A model generated the notes under the pieces. It saw only the letters and a list, made by a program, of their open reading frames with translations. It was not told the origin of the DNA and did not search any database. The position numbers were made by a program, and so were the translations under genes. Shown in pieces: positions 8,107 through 17,405 of a stretch of DNA of 64,000 nucleotides. Every line of letters starts with the position of its first letter. Positions within the stretch are counted from its first letter, which is position 1. Source of the DNA: JACCZR01 sp963844805 (lineage in GTDB: Bacteria; Actinomycetota; Thermoleophilia; Solirubrobacterales; Thermoleophilaceae). The DNA is taken from the NCBI GenBank assembly GCA_963844805.1, contig CAWJPU010000011.1, forward strand, positions 1-64,000, given 5' to 3'.

Positions 8107-8607
8107 TCAGGTCACCATCCGGATGGTCAGCGGGTACCGGTACCAGGTGCCCTTGTTGGCCTCTACCCCGGCGATGATCTGCAGGACGAGCGCGCCGATG
8201 AACAGCGGGAAGTAGAGGAAGAACAGCAGGAAGCCGATCAGGACGAACGAGAGGATGAAGGAGACGGCGCCCAGCCCGAACGCGTAGATGAGCACCGAGA
8301 GGTTGAAGTTCAGCGCCTCGCGGCTCTGGTCGGCGACGAACGCGTCCTCGTCCTTCTTGACCAGGTAGAAGATCAGCGGGCCGATGAAGCCCGTGAGGAT
8401 CGCCGACAGGTGGGCGAACATCGCCAGCTGGCGGGAGTTCGGGTCTACGCCGCTCTGGACCATTGCCTGCGGCGCGGCCTGGGGGGCCTGCGTCTGCTGG
8501 GTCCACTGGGTGCCGTCCCACCAGCGCTGCGCGCCGGCCTGCGAGGGGTCTGGATACCAACCGGGGGCCGGGGGCTGGCCGCCGCCGGGCGTCTGCTGAG
8601 CTTCCAT
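8107..8607 (-). CDS. DUF4870-type membrane protein with N-terminal DUF2510-like segment
   Basis: About 166 residues from the ATG at 8607 (MEAQQTPGG). A Trp-rich, Pro/Gln-rich N-terminus (APGWYPDPSQ, RWWDGTQWT) is the short DUF2510 pattern common in actinobacterial membrane proteins. The rest matches DUF4870: LAMFAHLSAILTGFIGP, a KKDEDAFV loop, SREALNFNLSV, then two further hydrophobic helices and a glycine-rich interhelical region. Function unknown; the family is small integral membrane proteins. It is convergent with tRNA-Ala and just upstream (on the minus strand) of a terminator-like hairpin. Confidence 0.85.
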   Translation of the reverse strand: MEAQQTPGGGQPPAPGWYPDPSQAGAQRWWDGTQWTQQTQAPQAAPQAMVQSGVDPNSRQLAMFAHLSAILTGFIGPLIFYLVKKDEDAFVADQSREALNFNLSVLIYAFGLGAVSFILSFVLIGFLLFFLYFPLFIGALVLQIIAGVEANKGTWYRYPLTIRMVT

Positions 8608-8633
8608 GCGGCCCAGCATGGCACGACTTCGCG

Positions 8634-9647
8634 CTAGTGCGAGCGCTTGAAGCCCGCCTCGAGCATCTTCGCGGCCTGCTTGCCCGGGTCCGGGGAGTTG
8701 AGCAGCACCGCGGCGAGGGTCTTGCCGTTGCGCCGCGCGACCGCCACCAGGCAGCGGCCGGCGGGGTTCGTGTAGCCGGTCTTGAGCCCGATGGCCCCCT
8801 TGAAGCCCGACCGGATCAGCGGGTTGGTGGTGTACAGCGACAGCCGGCCGCCCTTGACAGGGAAGCGCAGGTTCGACTGGCGCTTGCGCACGATCTTGCG
8901 GATGCGCGGCTCCCGCATGGCCAGGCGGGTGAGGACGCCCAAGTCCGCCGCGCAGGAGCGGTTTCCGCGCTGGAGGCCGTATGCGGAGCTGAAGTGGGTG
9001 CAGCGCAGGCCCAGCCGCCGCGCCCGGCGGTTCATCAGCCGCACGAAGCGCCGCTCGTTGCCCGACACGTGCCCGGCTAGGGCGATCGCGGCGTCGTTGC
9101 CGGAGACCAGCAGCAGCCCGTGCATCAGCCGGTCCACCGTCACCTTGCGCCCCAGCGGCAGCACGCCGACGCCGGAGCCCTGGTACTTCAGCGCGCTGGG
9201 CCCGATGCGCACCTTGTCGCGGGCCTTGGTCTTCTCGACCACCAGGATCGCGGTCATGATCTTGGTCAGGCTGGCGATGGGCAGGCGCTGGAGCGCCTTA
9301 CGCCGCCAGAGGACGTCGCCCGTGCTCACGTCGAACAGCAGCGCCGCGCGCGGCTTCCGGCGGAGCTGCAGCCGAAAGGCGTCGACCCCCTCCAGCCTCA
9401 CGGCCGGGGGAGCCGGCGGCACCGGCGTCTGGGGAGTCTGGGAGACCAGCGCGGAGCTGCCGGCGGGACCACCGGACGCCACGGGCACGGAGCGGCTGTG
9501 GTCGCGCTCCAGCAGCACGTAGACCGCCGCGGCGCCCACGGCCACCGGGGCCAGCAGCAGGAGCACGAAGGCCAGGGCCTTGGCCCTGCCCCGCCGCCGC
9601 TTGCCTCCCTGGAGCGCGCCCTTGGGTACGGGCGGCGGCTCAGTCAT
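8634..9647 (-). CDS. D-alanyl-D-alanine carboxypeptidase (peptidase S11, PBP5-like)
   Basis: 337 residues. A cytoplasmic basic N-terminus is followed by a single membrane anchor (AFVLLLLAPVAVGAAAVYVL), a Pro-rich linker, and a penicillin-binding domain with the three active-site motifs: SLTK (SxxK), SGN (SxN) and KTG. It trims the terminal D-Ala of peptidoglycan stem peptides outside the membrane. The usual C-terminal domain of PBP5 is missing, as in many actinobacterial members, and anchoring is N-terminal instead. Its start lies inside the last codons of the tiny membrane protein gene upstream (8-bp overlap), indicating coupled translation. Confidence 0.93.
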   Translation of the reverse strand: MTEPPPVPKGALQGGKRRRGRAKALAFVLLLLAPVAVGAAAVYVLLERDHSRSVPVASGGPAGSSALVSQTPQTPVPPAPPAVRLEGVDAFRLQLRRKPRAALLFDVSTGDVLWRRKALQRLPIASLTKIMTAILVVEKTKARDKVRIGPSALKYQGSGVGVLPLGRKVTVDRLMHGLLLVSGNDAAIALAGHVSGNERRFVRLMNRRARRLGLRCTHFSSAYGLQRGNRSCAADLGVLTRLAMREPRIRKIVRKRQSNLRFPVKGGRLSLYTTNPLIRSGFKGAIGLKTGYTNPAGRCLVAVARRNGKTLAAVLLNSPDPGKQAAKMLEAGFKRSH

Positions 9648-9819
9648 CGGGCGGTGGCGAGGCCAGTGCGCCGATCACGCCGAAGCCCAGCACGGCCAGA
9701 ATGCCGAGCGAGACCACGACCAGGAACGTCACTCCTTCCCGGAACATCACGGACAGGGTAAGGAAGAGGAGGAGCCCGATCAGCGCCAGGCTCGCGGCCA
9801 GTACGAGGTTTCTGACCAT
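9640..9819 (-). CDS. small membrane protein, two predicted helices
   Basis: A 59-residue frame starting MVRNLVLAAS at 9819 and ending in SPPPDD. It has two hydrophobic stretches (LVLAASLALIGLLLFLTL and TFLVVVSLGILAVLGFG) separated by a short polar FREG loop. It sits tightly between the kelch gene (stop at 9820) and the carboxypeptidase (8-bp overlap at 9640-9647), on the same strand, which supports it being real. No family recognised. A role next to the cell-wall carboxypeptidase is only a guess. Confidence 0.65.
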   Translation of the reverse strand: MVRNLVLAASLALIGLLLFLTLSVMFREGVTFLVVVSLGILAVLGFGVIGALASPPPDD

Positions 9820-10815
9820 CTAGCGGACGTCTAGGAATTCGACCGTGCCCGAGAAGTGGAAGGCGGGCCTCGGCCCGCCCGAGAGCGCGTAGACACGCCG
9901 ACCCAGCGCGGCGCCCCCCAGACCGTGACGCGGGGTGCGCATGTCCGGAAGGTCGCGCCACCGGCGCCGCCTAGGGTCGTACAGCTCGACCCGCTCGATC
10001 GTCCGGCCCGTCCCGAAGTCCTCGCCGCCGAAGACCACGATCCGCCCCCCAACGACCGCGGAGGCGATGCCTCCCCGCGCACGCCTCATGCTCGGAAGGG
10101 TGGTCCAGCGCCGCAGCCGGGGGTTGTAGCTCTCGGCCACGCGGAAGTTGCGCGCGGCTCCCTGCCGGCCGGCAAGCACGTAGAAGCGCCCTCCGGTTGC
10201 CGCGCCGGTCGTGTGATCGCGTGCCGGACCCGGGAAGCTGGGCCCGTGCGACCAGCGCCGGCGCTTGAAGCTGTAGACGTCCATGGTGTTGAGAAAGTGG
10301 CCTGACCTGGCTCCCCCCGCCGCGTAGAGCCGCCCGCCTACGACTCCCAGCGCGTGGGCGGCACGCGGAGAGGGCGAGGCCGGCAGCGGACGCCAGCGGT
10401 CTCGCCGCGGGCTGTAGACCCACAGCCGTGCGGTAACGCTGTTCTGGCTGTGGCGGGCGCGGTAGCCGCCGTGTACGTAGAGGCGGCCGTGGTAGGCAAC
10501 GGCGGCGGGGTGGTTGACGCCCGTCGGCAGGGAGCGAAGCCGGCGCCAGCGGTTGCGGCGGATGTCGTACCGCTCGAGCGTGCCCACGGTGCCCGCGCTG
10601 CGCCTGAAGCCGCCGACCACGTAGATCGAGCGACCGATGCGAGCGGCGGCCACCTCCGTGCGCGCCGAGGGGGCGTTGGCCAGGGAGGCCCAGCTCGTCG
10701 TGCGTGAGCCGGAGACCGGCGCGGGCCCGGCGTCGTCTCCGCCCGCGGCTGCCAGCGCAGCCGCGCCGCCGCCGGCCGCCGCGGCCACGCAGAGCGCCAG
10801 CAGGCCCCGGCGCAT
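9820..10815 (-). CDS. secreted kelch-repeat beta-propeller protein
   Basis: 331 residues with a signal peptide or N-terminal anchor (LLALCVAAAAGGGAAALAAAG) and six kelch blades, each with a double-glycine strand and later aromatic pair: YVVGGF, YVHGGY, YAAGGA, YVLAGR, VVFGGE and YALSGG. Blades are spaced about 45-50 residues apart, giving a six-bladed propeller. Such extracytoplasmic kelch proteins mediate binding; enzymatic relatives (galactose oxidase, sialate mutarotase) need residues I do not see. It begins 5 bases after the lipA stop, so it probably shares the lipB-lipA transcript, with the tiny membrane protein and carboxypeptidase downstream. Confidence 0.85.
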   Translation of the reverse strand: MRRGLLALCVAAAAGGGAAALAAAGGDDAGPAPVSGSRTTSWASLANAPSARTEVAAARIGRSIYVVGGFRRSAGTVGTLERYDIRRNRWRRLRSLPTGVNHPAAVAYHGRLYVHGGYRARHSQNSVTARLWVYSPRRDRWRPLPASPSPRAAHALGVVGGRLYAAGGARSGHFLNTMDVYSFKRRRWSHGPSFPGPARDHTTGAATGGRFYVLAGRQGAARNFRVAESYNPRLRRWTTLPSMRRARGGIASAVVGGRIVVFGGEDFGTGRTIERVELYDPRRRRWRDLPDMRTPRHGLGGAALGRRVYALSGGPRPAFHFSGTVEFLDVR

Positions 10816-10819
10816 GGAC

Positions 10820-11755
10820 CTAGTGTCCGGCCGCGGCCTGCTCGAGGGTCTCCTCGGCCTGGTAGCTCGAGCGCACCAGCGGTCCCGCGGCCACGGCGTC
10901 GAAGCCCATCTCGTAGGCCTCGCGCTCGAGGTCCGCGAACTCCTCGGGATGCCAGTACCGCACCACGGGCAGGTGGTCGCGGGTCGGGCGCAGGTACTGG
11001 CCGACGGTCAGGATCTGGACGCCGTGCTCGCGCAGCACCCCGAAGGCGTCGAGCATCTCCTCGCGGCTCTCGCCCAAACCGGTCATGAGGCCGGACTTCG
11101 TCGCCACCTCGTCCCCGCCGAGCTCCTTCGCGTTGCGCAGGACCCGGCACGAGCGCAGGAAGTTCGAGCCGCGACGCGCCAGCGGGTAGAGCCGCGGCAC
11201 GGTCTCGACGTTGTGGTTGAACACGTCGGGCCGCTCGGCGATGACGCGGGCCAGCGGCATCTCCTGGCCGCGGAAGTCCGGTGTCAGCAGCTCTACCTTG
11301 CAGCCCGGGGCCATGCGGCGAATCGAGCGCACCACGCCCACGAAGGCGGCGGCGCCCAGGTCGGGGAGGTCGTCACGGTCCACGCTCGTGATCACCGCGT
11401 GGCGCAGGCCCATCCGCTTGACCGACTGAGCGACGCGCAACGGCTCCAGCGGATCGTTGTGGGTGGGCTTGCCCGTCTTGACGTTGCAGAACCCGCACCG
11501 GCGGGTGCAGGTGTCGCCGAGGATCATGAACGTGGCCGCTCCCTTGGACCAGCACTCGCCGATGTTGGGGCAGGCGGCCTCCTGGCAGACGGTGTTGAGC
11601 CCCTCGCCGTCGACCATCCGGCGCAGCTCGCGGTAGCGGTCGCCGCCCGGCGCCTGGACCTTGAACCAGGACGGCTTGCGCTCGCCGAAGGGCAGGCCCT
11701 CGGGCATCTCGAGCACGCGGGCGCCGCCCGGATGGGCGCGGGAGCGAGTGCTCAC
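10820..11755 (-). CDS. lipA: lipoyl synthase
   Basis: About 311 residues from the GTG at 11755, which overlaps the lipB stop (GTGA). A radical-SAM enzyme that inserts two sulfurs into octanoyl groups on lipoyl domains. The auxiliary cluster cysteines appear in CQEAACPNIGECW (C-x4-C-x5-C), the SAM cluster in CTRRCGFCNV (CxxxCxxC), and the C-terminal serine motif in VRSSY. Partner domains exist in this window: the E2 protein at 34125-35437 carries a lipoyl domain. The pair lipB-lipA gives the de novo route from octanoyl-ACP. Confidence 0.97.
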   Translation of the reverse strand: MSTRSRAHPGGARVLEMPEGLPFGERKPSWFKVQAPGGDRYRELRRMVDGEGLNTVCQEAACPNIGECWSKGAATFMILGDTCTRRCGFCNVKTGKPTHNDPLEPLRVAQSVKRMGLRHAVITSVDRDDLPDLGAAAFVGVVRSIRRMAPGCKVELLTPDFRGQEMPLARVIAERPDVFNHNVETVPRLYPLARRGSNFLRSCRVLRNAKELGGDEVATKSGLMTGLGESREEMLDAFGVLREHGVQILTVGQYLRPTRDHLPVVRYWHPEEFADLEREAYEMGFDAVAAGPLVRSSYQAEETLEQAAAGH

Positions 11756-12507
11756 GCCGGCAGGGCCTCGCGTTCGCCCAGCGAAGGAGCGCGGGCCGGG
11801 CGTTGGCCGGCCGCCTGTCCTACCGGAGGTAGGGAGCACCGCTCGCTCCTTCCCAAGAGGCGGTCCAGCGATACCAGCCGCTGGCGGAGGCCCAGGCCCT
11901 GGGCCACCCGGTAGGCGACCTCCTTCCGCAGGCAGGGCATGCGCCCGGCCCGCCCCGTCTCCTTGAGGACTGAGGTCATGCGCACGTTCGCGATGCCGCA
12001 GGGCACGATGAACTCGAACGGCTGGAGGTCGCAGTCGACGTTCAGCGCGAAGCCGTGTGTCGTGACGCCGCGCGAGACGTGCACGCCGATCGAGCCGATC
12101 TTGGCGCCTCCGGCCCACACGCCGGTCAGGTCGTCGGGGGCCTCGGCGGAGATGCCCTCGCCCTCGAGCGCCTGGACCATGGCGCGCTCCAGTGTGGCCA
12201 CGTAGGCGGGGACGTCGGTGACCCCGACGATCGGGTAGCCGACGAGCTGGCCGGGGCAGTGATAGGTCACGCGGCCGCCGCGGTCGGCGTCGGCCACTTC
12301 GATGCCCTGCAGCTCGTACCAGCTCTCGCCCATGGGCAGGTCGGAGGGCTCGGTGCGGCGCCCCTTGGTGAGCACCGGCGGGTGCTCGAGCAGGAGGAGG
12401 AGGTCGGGGAGCTCGCCGGCCTGGCGCATGGAGCGAAGCCGCTCCTGGAGTGCCGTCGCCTCGTCGTAGGGGACCTTCCCGACCTGCGCTACCCAGAGCT
12501 CCTGCAC
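11752..12507 (-). CDS. lipB: octanoyltransferase LipB
   Basis: About 251 residues from the GTG at 12507. It transfers octanoate from ACP to lipoyl-domain lysines, ahead of LipA. Visible motifs: LLLLEHPPVLTKGRR, RGGRVTYHCPGQLVGYP and GAKIGSIGVHVSRG with the catalytic Lys, then THGFALNV. The usual H-G-P-G turn reads H-C-P-G here, an unusual change next to the active site. The last 40 or so residues (SLGEREALPA end) are an extension beyond the standard domain. Confidence 0.95.
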   Translation of the reverse strand: MQELWVAQVGKVPYDEATALQERLRSMRQAGELPDLLLLLEHPPVLTKGRRTEPSDLPMGESWYELQGIEVADADRGGRVTYHCPGQLVGYPIVGVTDVPAYVATLERAMVQALEGEGISAEAPDDLTGVWAGGAKIGSIGVHVSRGVTTHGFALNVDCDLQPFEFIVPCGIANVRMTSVLKETGRAGRMPCLRKEVAYRVAQGLGLRQRLVSLDRLLGRSERCSLPPVGQAAGQRPARAPSLGEREALPA

Positions 12508-12543
12508 CCCTGGGATGGTAGTTGCCCGGACTACCCTCCGGGC

Positions 12544-13167
12544 ATGGCCGGCCAAGAGCGCTTCTGGGTGGCGCGGGCGCGCTGGCGCCTGCGGGGCGCC
12601 ATGCTCTGGCCGGCCTTCGTGGTGCTCACGCTGGTGGACGGGTTCGTGCTCTACCGGCTGTCGCCGGTGGGCTTCGAGTTCAAGGACCCGATCGCCCCGA
12701 TCATCCTCGCCACGTTCGGAAACCTGTTCCTGATCGCGGTGATCTCGCCGCTGCTCACGCGGCGCCTCGCCGCCCGCCGGCACGGCTCGCCCGTGCAGGT
12801 CGAGCGGGAGGTGCTCAACGATCGGGTGGGCACGGCGCTGCTCGCCGTGGGGCTCGTCGGGGTGGTAGCGGCGGGGCTCGGCAACCGCCAGGTCATCGTG
12901 TCCGAGACCGAGGCCACCGAGCGCAACGCCCAAGCCCTGAACGGCTACATCGCGCATTCGGGAGAGCCGGAGCTGGTGCGCAACCGCGAGACGGCCAACA
13001 CCCGCAAGCTCAGCGAGGGGTACTTCCGGACCTGCGTGGCCCGCGACGATCGACGGCGGGCGTTCTGCTTCTACATCGACACGAAGAAGAAGCCGGCGGA
13101 GGTGCGGAGAGACCCCAGCCAGGTGCCCAACAACCAGATGTTTCCGAACAGCCGGCTCGGCCGCTAG
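12544..13167 (+). CDS. small integral membrane protein of unknown function
   Basis: 207 residues from the ATG at 12544. Three hydrophobic helices (around residues 20-38, 52-72 and 97-115) form an N-terminal membrane domain; the remaining 90 residues are polar and probably extracytoplasmic, with two Cys (FRTCVARDD and FCFYIDTKKK) that could form a disulfide. No family recognised. It is divergent from lipB (36 bases between starts) and its end overlaps the ppk2 stop by four bases on the opposite strand. Confidence 0.75.
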   Translation: MAGQERFWVARARWRLRGAMLWPAFVVLTLVDGFVLYRLSPVGFEFKDPIAPIILATFGNLFLIAVISPLLTRRLAARRHGSPVQVEREVLNDRVGTALLAVGLVGVVAAGLGNRQVIVSETEATERNAQALNGYIAHSGEPELVRNRETANTRKLSEGYFRTCVARDDRRRAFCFYIDTKKKPAEVRRDPSQVPNNQMFPNSRLGR

Positions 13168-13895
13168 GGCTTAACGGCCTCCATCGCCGCGATCACCGTC
13201 TCGATCACCTTCACGCGCGCATAGCGCTTGCTGTCGCCCTCCACCAGCGTCCACGGGGCCTGCTCGAGGTCGGTCCGTTCCAGCATGTCCTCGACCGCCT
13301 GCTCGTAGGCGCCGCGCTTCTCGCGGTTGCGCCAGTCCTCCTCGGTCAGCTTCCAGGCCTTGAGCGGTTTCTTCTCGCGCTTGCGGAAGCGCTTGAGCTG
13401 CTCCTTGTCCGAGATGTGCAGCCAGAACTTGACGAACACCATTCCCTCGGCCGCGTTCATCCGCTCGAACTCGACGATCTCGCCGTAGGCGCGCCTCCAC
13501 TCATCCTCGGACGCGAAGCCCTCCACTCGCTCGACCAGCACGCGGCCGTACCAGGTGCGGTCGAACACGGCCATACCGCCCCAGCCCGGCAGGTCGTCCC
13601 AGAATCGCCACAGGAAGTGGTGGCGCTTCTCGTCGGGGGTCGGGGCGCTGAACTGGACCACGCGCACGTGACGCAGGTCCAGCGGCTCGACCATGCGCTT
13701 GATGGCGCCGCCCTTGCCGGACGCGTCCCCGCCCTCCAGCAGCACGCAGACCGGCGGTCCGAGGCGGTCATCGCCCAGCTTGCCGCCGAAGTCCAGCCGC
13801 AGCTCGGCCAGCCGGTGCTGGGCGGCCTCGAGGCGCTCCCCGTACTCCTTCTTGCTGAGCTTGAGGCTTAAGTCGAGTTCGTCGAGGCGGCCGAT
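13164..13895 (-). CDS. ppk2: polyphosphate kinase 2 family protein
   Basis: About 240 residues. Walker A is LLEGGDASGKGGAIK; Walker B and lid follow in FDRTWYGRVLVERV, with WRRAYGEIVEFERM and the conserved KFWLHISDKEQLKRF (PPK2 core), then EEDWRNREKR. It uses polyphosphate to phosphorylate ADP or GDP (class I pattern). The frame has no good start: it opens inside the 3' end of efeU, where a GTG at about 13896 would fit if one base were restored, so the start is uncertain. It overlaps efeU's end by about 28 bases, implying the same transcript as the iron-uptake genes. Confidence 0.9.
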   Translation of the reverse strand: MGRLDELDLSLKLSKKEYGERLEAAQHRLAELRLDFGGKLGDDRLGPPVCVLLEGGDASGKGGAIKRMVEPLDLRHVRVVQFSAPTPDEKRHHFLWRFWDDLPGWGGMAVFDRTWYGRVLVERVEGFASEDEWRRAYGEIVEFERMNAAEGMVFVKFWLHISDKEQLKRFRKREKKPLKAWKLTEEDWRNREKRGAYEQAVEDMLERTDLEQAPWTLVEGDSKRYARVKVIETVIAAMEAVKP

Positions 13896-16305
13896 GGCAC
13901 GGAACCTACACCCACGGGTTCGAGCGGTTCGGGCTCGAGCGGGGGCGGAGCGTCGGGTGGCGGCGCGGGCGGCCGGCGCCGGCGCTTCTTCACGCGCTCG
14001 GCCGCGAAGTAGCTGCCGATCACGAACACCACAGAGGCGATCTGGGCCACGATCGTCTCCACCGTGGGGAAGAAGCCCAGCCACAGGCCCGTCCAGAACG
14101 GGGGGTCGATGTCGATCGGCGTGATCGGCATCCAGCCCACCCCCTGCAGCGTGCGCATCGTCTTGCCCACCATGATCGCCAGCACGATCGTCAGCAGCAC
14201 CCCGGTCACGATCAGCATCTTCCGGTAGGGCAGCTTGCGCTCCAGGACGAACGTCGCGAACGCGAGCGCGAACACGCCCACCAGTCCCAGCGCCACGCCC
14301 TCGAGCACCACGGCGAGGCCGGCGTTGAGCTCGAGCGCCTGCAGGAACAGCACGGTCTCGAAGCCCTCGCGGTAGATGGTCGTGAAGCCGAGCGCCACGA
14401 AGCCGATCGCCTGGGCGGACAGCCAACCCCGCTCGCCCATGCCGAGCAGCCGCCTGCGCTCCTTGTGGAACTTGGAGATGTGCTGGGTCCAGTAGACCTT
14501 GTGGAAGAACCAGTTCAGCACCAGCAACAGGACGCCGATGGCGACCAGCCCCACCACCGCCTCGAGCTTCTCGCCGTACTGGGCCAGCGACGTGAGAACG
14601 GTCTGAGCGAGCACGAACGTGATCGCGCTGGCCAGCAGCGCGAGCGCCGCACCGACGATCATCGGCTTCTTCTGGCGCCGCGCCAGGCCGCGCATCCCCG
14701 CCATCACCGCGGCGAGGATCAGCACGGCCTCCAGCCCCTCGCGGAAGACGATCACGGCGGCGTTGGTCACGACCTCGCCCGTGCCCGCTCCCTTGCCGAG
14801 GGTGCCGGCGCCCTCGTCGAGGACCTTGTCGAGCGCCAGCCGGGTCTCGCGCAGCTCGCGCCGCGGGCGGCGCTCGGCGATCAGCTTGGCCAGGCCGGTG
14901 TGGCCGTCGCCGCTGAACCAGACCAGCCCCTCGACGCGGTTGACGATGTCCGGCGCCAGCGACCGGAGGCTGAGCTCGGGGCCGAACTCGAAGAACGCGT
15001 AGGCCTCGAGCCGGGCCTGCTCGGCCTGCTTCCACTCGCCCGCGCCCGCGGCGGCCTCCATGCGGTCCAGGCTCAGGTCGACGAGGTCGAAGTCGGACTC
15101 GCTGGTGCTCTCCTGCCACTCCGCGGGGAAGGAGGCCTCGGCCGCGCTCGCGGGCGCGCTCGTGCACCGCTTCGACGCGCTCTTGGGGAACGATCCTCCG
15201 GTTGGTGACCGCGTCGTCGAACAGCGGCTTGAACGCGGCCAGCGCTCGTTCCATCTGCGCCAGCCGGCGCGGGTCGCGCTTCTCGAGCATGGGCTCGAGG
15301 TCGGCCAGCGCGGACTCCGCCGCGTCGCGGAAGGCAACCGCCTCCTGCACCTCGAAGGGAATCGTCAGCCGCCCGTCGTCGGTGCCGTCGTCGTATTCGA
15401 TCGGCAACAGGTCGAGGAAGCGCAGGAACTGGGAGGCGCGGCGGGCCTGCTCGGCCCGCGTGAACGGCGCGGCAGTGAAGCCGTCCAGGACGCGCGTGAC
15501 GCGCGCACGCGCGGCGGCCAGCCGGCTTCGGTCGCCCCCGCGCGAGGCTCGCGCGAAGGCGTCCAGGGCGCGGTCGGCCCGCGCCGAGGCGTCCGTGCCG
15601 CGCTGACGCAGGTACTCGGGCCGCAGGATCAGCCACAGGCCCCGGGCCAGCTCGCCGCTCTGCGCCCGGCTGGCGGCAAAGCCGCGCCGGGCTGCCCGCG
15701 ACCCGGCCTCGAGCTGCTCGGTGAGCCGGGACTGGTAGGCGTCGAGCAGGTCCTTGCGGACGGCCAGCAGCGCGCGCCGGCGGGTCGTGCGCCGGTCGCC
15801 CAGGCGATCCAGGGCGACGGTCGCGTCCACGCCCGGACGCGTGAAGCGGGTGGCCCGGCGGAACTCGCGGATCAGCAGCCACTCGCGCGCGGTGGCGACG
15901 TCGCCGGCGCGCACCGCGTTGGTGGTGACCGCGTAGGAGCCGCGCAGCAGCGCGGCGCGCAGCCGGGTACGGGCGGCGGCCAGGCCGGGCCCGTCGCCGG
16001 CGGCCGCGGCCCGGCGGGCCCGGCCCAGGGCGCCGCGAGCGTCTCGGTCGGCGACGGGGGCGGCGCGACGGATGCCCCGCGCAAGCGGTCCGGCGTAGGC
16101 CCGCTGGGCGCGCCCCGCGAGGAGTGAGGCTTCGCCGCGGCCGTCGAGCAGGAGCGCGCTGCGCGCCTCGGACACGAGGTCCACCGCCTGGTCGGCCGAG
16201 CGCCACGCGGCGGACTGCGCGCTCGCGGCGCCAGGCACCACTGCCGTCAGCGCAAGGAGCAGCGCCCCCAGCACGAGGGCGCCGCAGGAGGCCCCTGCCC
16301 GACAT
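13868..16305 (-). CDS. efeU: FTR1-family iron permease with long extracytoplasmic N-domain (EfeU-like), frameshifted
   Basis: About 810 residues over two or three frames. The start is ATG at 16305, with AGGAG 12 bases upstream inside the end of efeO. The frame seems to slip near 16290 before the signal sequence GALVLGALLLALTAVV, and again near 15150 between VEAVHERA and AAEASFPAEW. The long N-terminal half is helical, Arg/Ala-rich and extracytoplasmic. The C-terminal half is the seven-helix FTR1 permease with both R-E-G-x-E iron motifs: FREGLEAVL and YREGFETVLF. Plain EfeU lacks the N-domain. It acts with EfeO to import iron. An EfeB-type peroxidase gene is not next to it. Confidence 0.85.
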
Positions 16306-16312
16306 CGGCCGG

Positions 16313-17405
16313 CTAGCTCTCCTCGACCTTGATGTTCAGCCGCGCCGCGGCCTGGGTCACCTGTCCCGCGATCTCCTCGGCCTGCTCCTGGGCCTGCGAG
16401 CCGAGCGTGTCCGCCTCCTCGGCGGTGAACTTCTTGCCGTCGGCCTCCTGCTTGCGCAGCTTGGCGGCGAAGTCGCGCAGGCGGATGAGCTCGCGCTGCG
16501 TCTGCTCGGCCTGCGCCCGGTCGGCCTTGTCGATGGTCGGGCGGATGTTGTCGTACACCAGCACGAGGCCGCTGAGGATGTCCTCGATGTCCTGCAGCCT
16601 CGACGCGGCCACGAACGCGGTCTGCTTGGCGTTGCCGCCGGCGATGAAGCGCGAGTTCTTCCAGGCCTCGAAGTACTCCGACATCGTCGGGGTCATGACC
16701 ACCAGCGACGTGAAGGCGTCGCTGTCGGTCGGCTTGAAGCGCTGGGCGGCGTCGTTGAGCTCGTTGGCGTAGCGCTCGAACGTGCGCGTGGCGCCCAGGT
16801 AGAAGTCGGCGTCCGGCACGGCCTCGCCGAACTCGACCTTGCCGTCGCCGTCCAGGTCGGCCTTCACGTCCTCGGCCTGGAACTTGTCCTCGGTGCCGAA
16901 GACCGTGGTCTCGACCAGGAAGTTCAGGTTGCCCGGCTGCTTGTAGGTCTTGCCCTGCGGCGTCTTGACGCTGAAGGGCACCGCGTTCTCGGGGTCGCTG
17001 GCGTCGCCGCCGGCGTCGATGATCACGTCGTAGTCGGCGAGCGACGGGGTGCCCGCCACCACGCCCTCCATCTCCTCGTAGGAGGGGTTCGCCTTCCGGA
17101 ACCCGTCCTGCGCCTCCTTGACGAAGGCGGCCACCTTCTCGCGGTCCTCCTTCATCAGGCGCTGGTAGTCGAAGTCCTTGGACTCGGCGAGCCGGTAGTA
17201 CTCCTCCGCGCCGTCGTTCAGGGCCTTCGCGTCGGCGGCGAGCCGCTCCGTGTGGTCGGTCAGGTAGGTCTTGATCGCCTGGAGGCTCGGTTGGCCGCTG
17301 CCCTTGCCGGCGGTGTCCGTTTTCGGCTCGTCCTCCGAGCCGCAGGCGGAGAGGGCGAACAGGGACAGGAGGGTGGCGCCTAGCAGCGCTGCGAGTTAGG
17401 GTCAC
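16313..17405 (-). CDS. efeO: EfeO-like iron-binding lipoprotein (M75/imelysin-like), start uncertain
   Basis: About 350 residues. A lipoprotein signal (LLGATLLSLFALSACGSEDE) shows the frame is real upstream of the first ATG at 17155, but the only start triplets in that frame are weak (CTG near 17386). The GTG at 17405 gives MTLTRSAA in another frame, so a slip near 17380 is likely. The mature protein has the helical EfeO/M75 pattern: a first part with YRLAESKDFDY, then GTPSLADYDVIIDAGGDASDPENA, and a C-terminal four-helix-like region ending NIKVEES. It would capture iron outside the membrane and pass it to the permease encoded 7 bases downstream. An iron-box operator overlaps its start. Confidence 0.85.

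Noticed and set aside
13164..17405. A single 1413-codon minus-strand open frame
   Set aside because: It joins ppk2, parts of efeU and the beginning of efeO across their real stops in other frames; the central parts are Arg/Gly-rich shadow sequence and each true gene is better explained separately.
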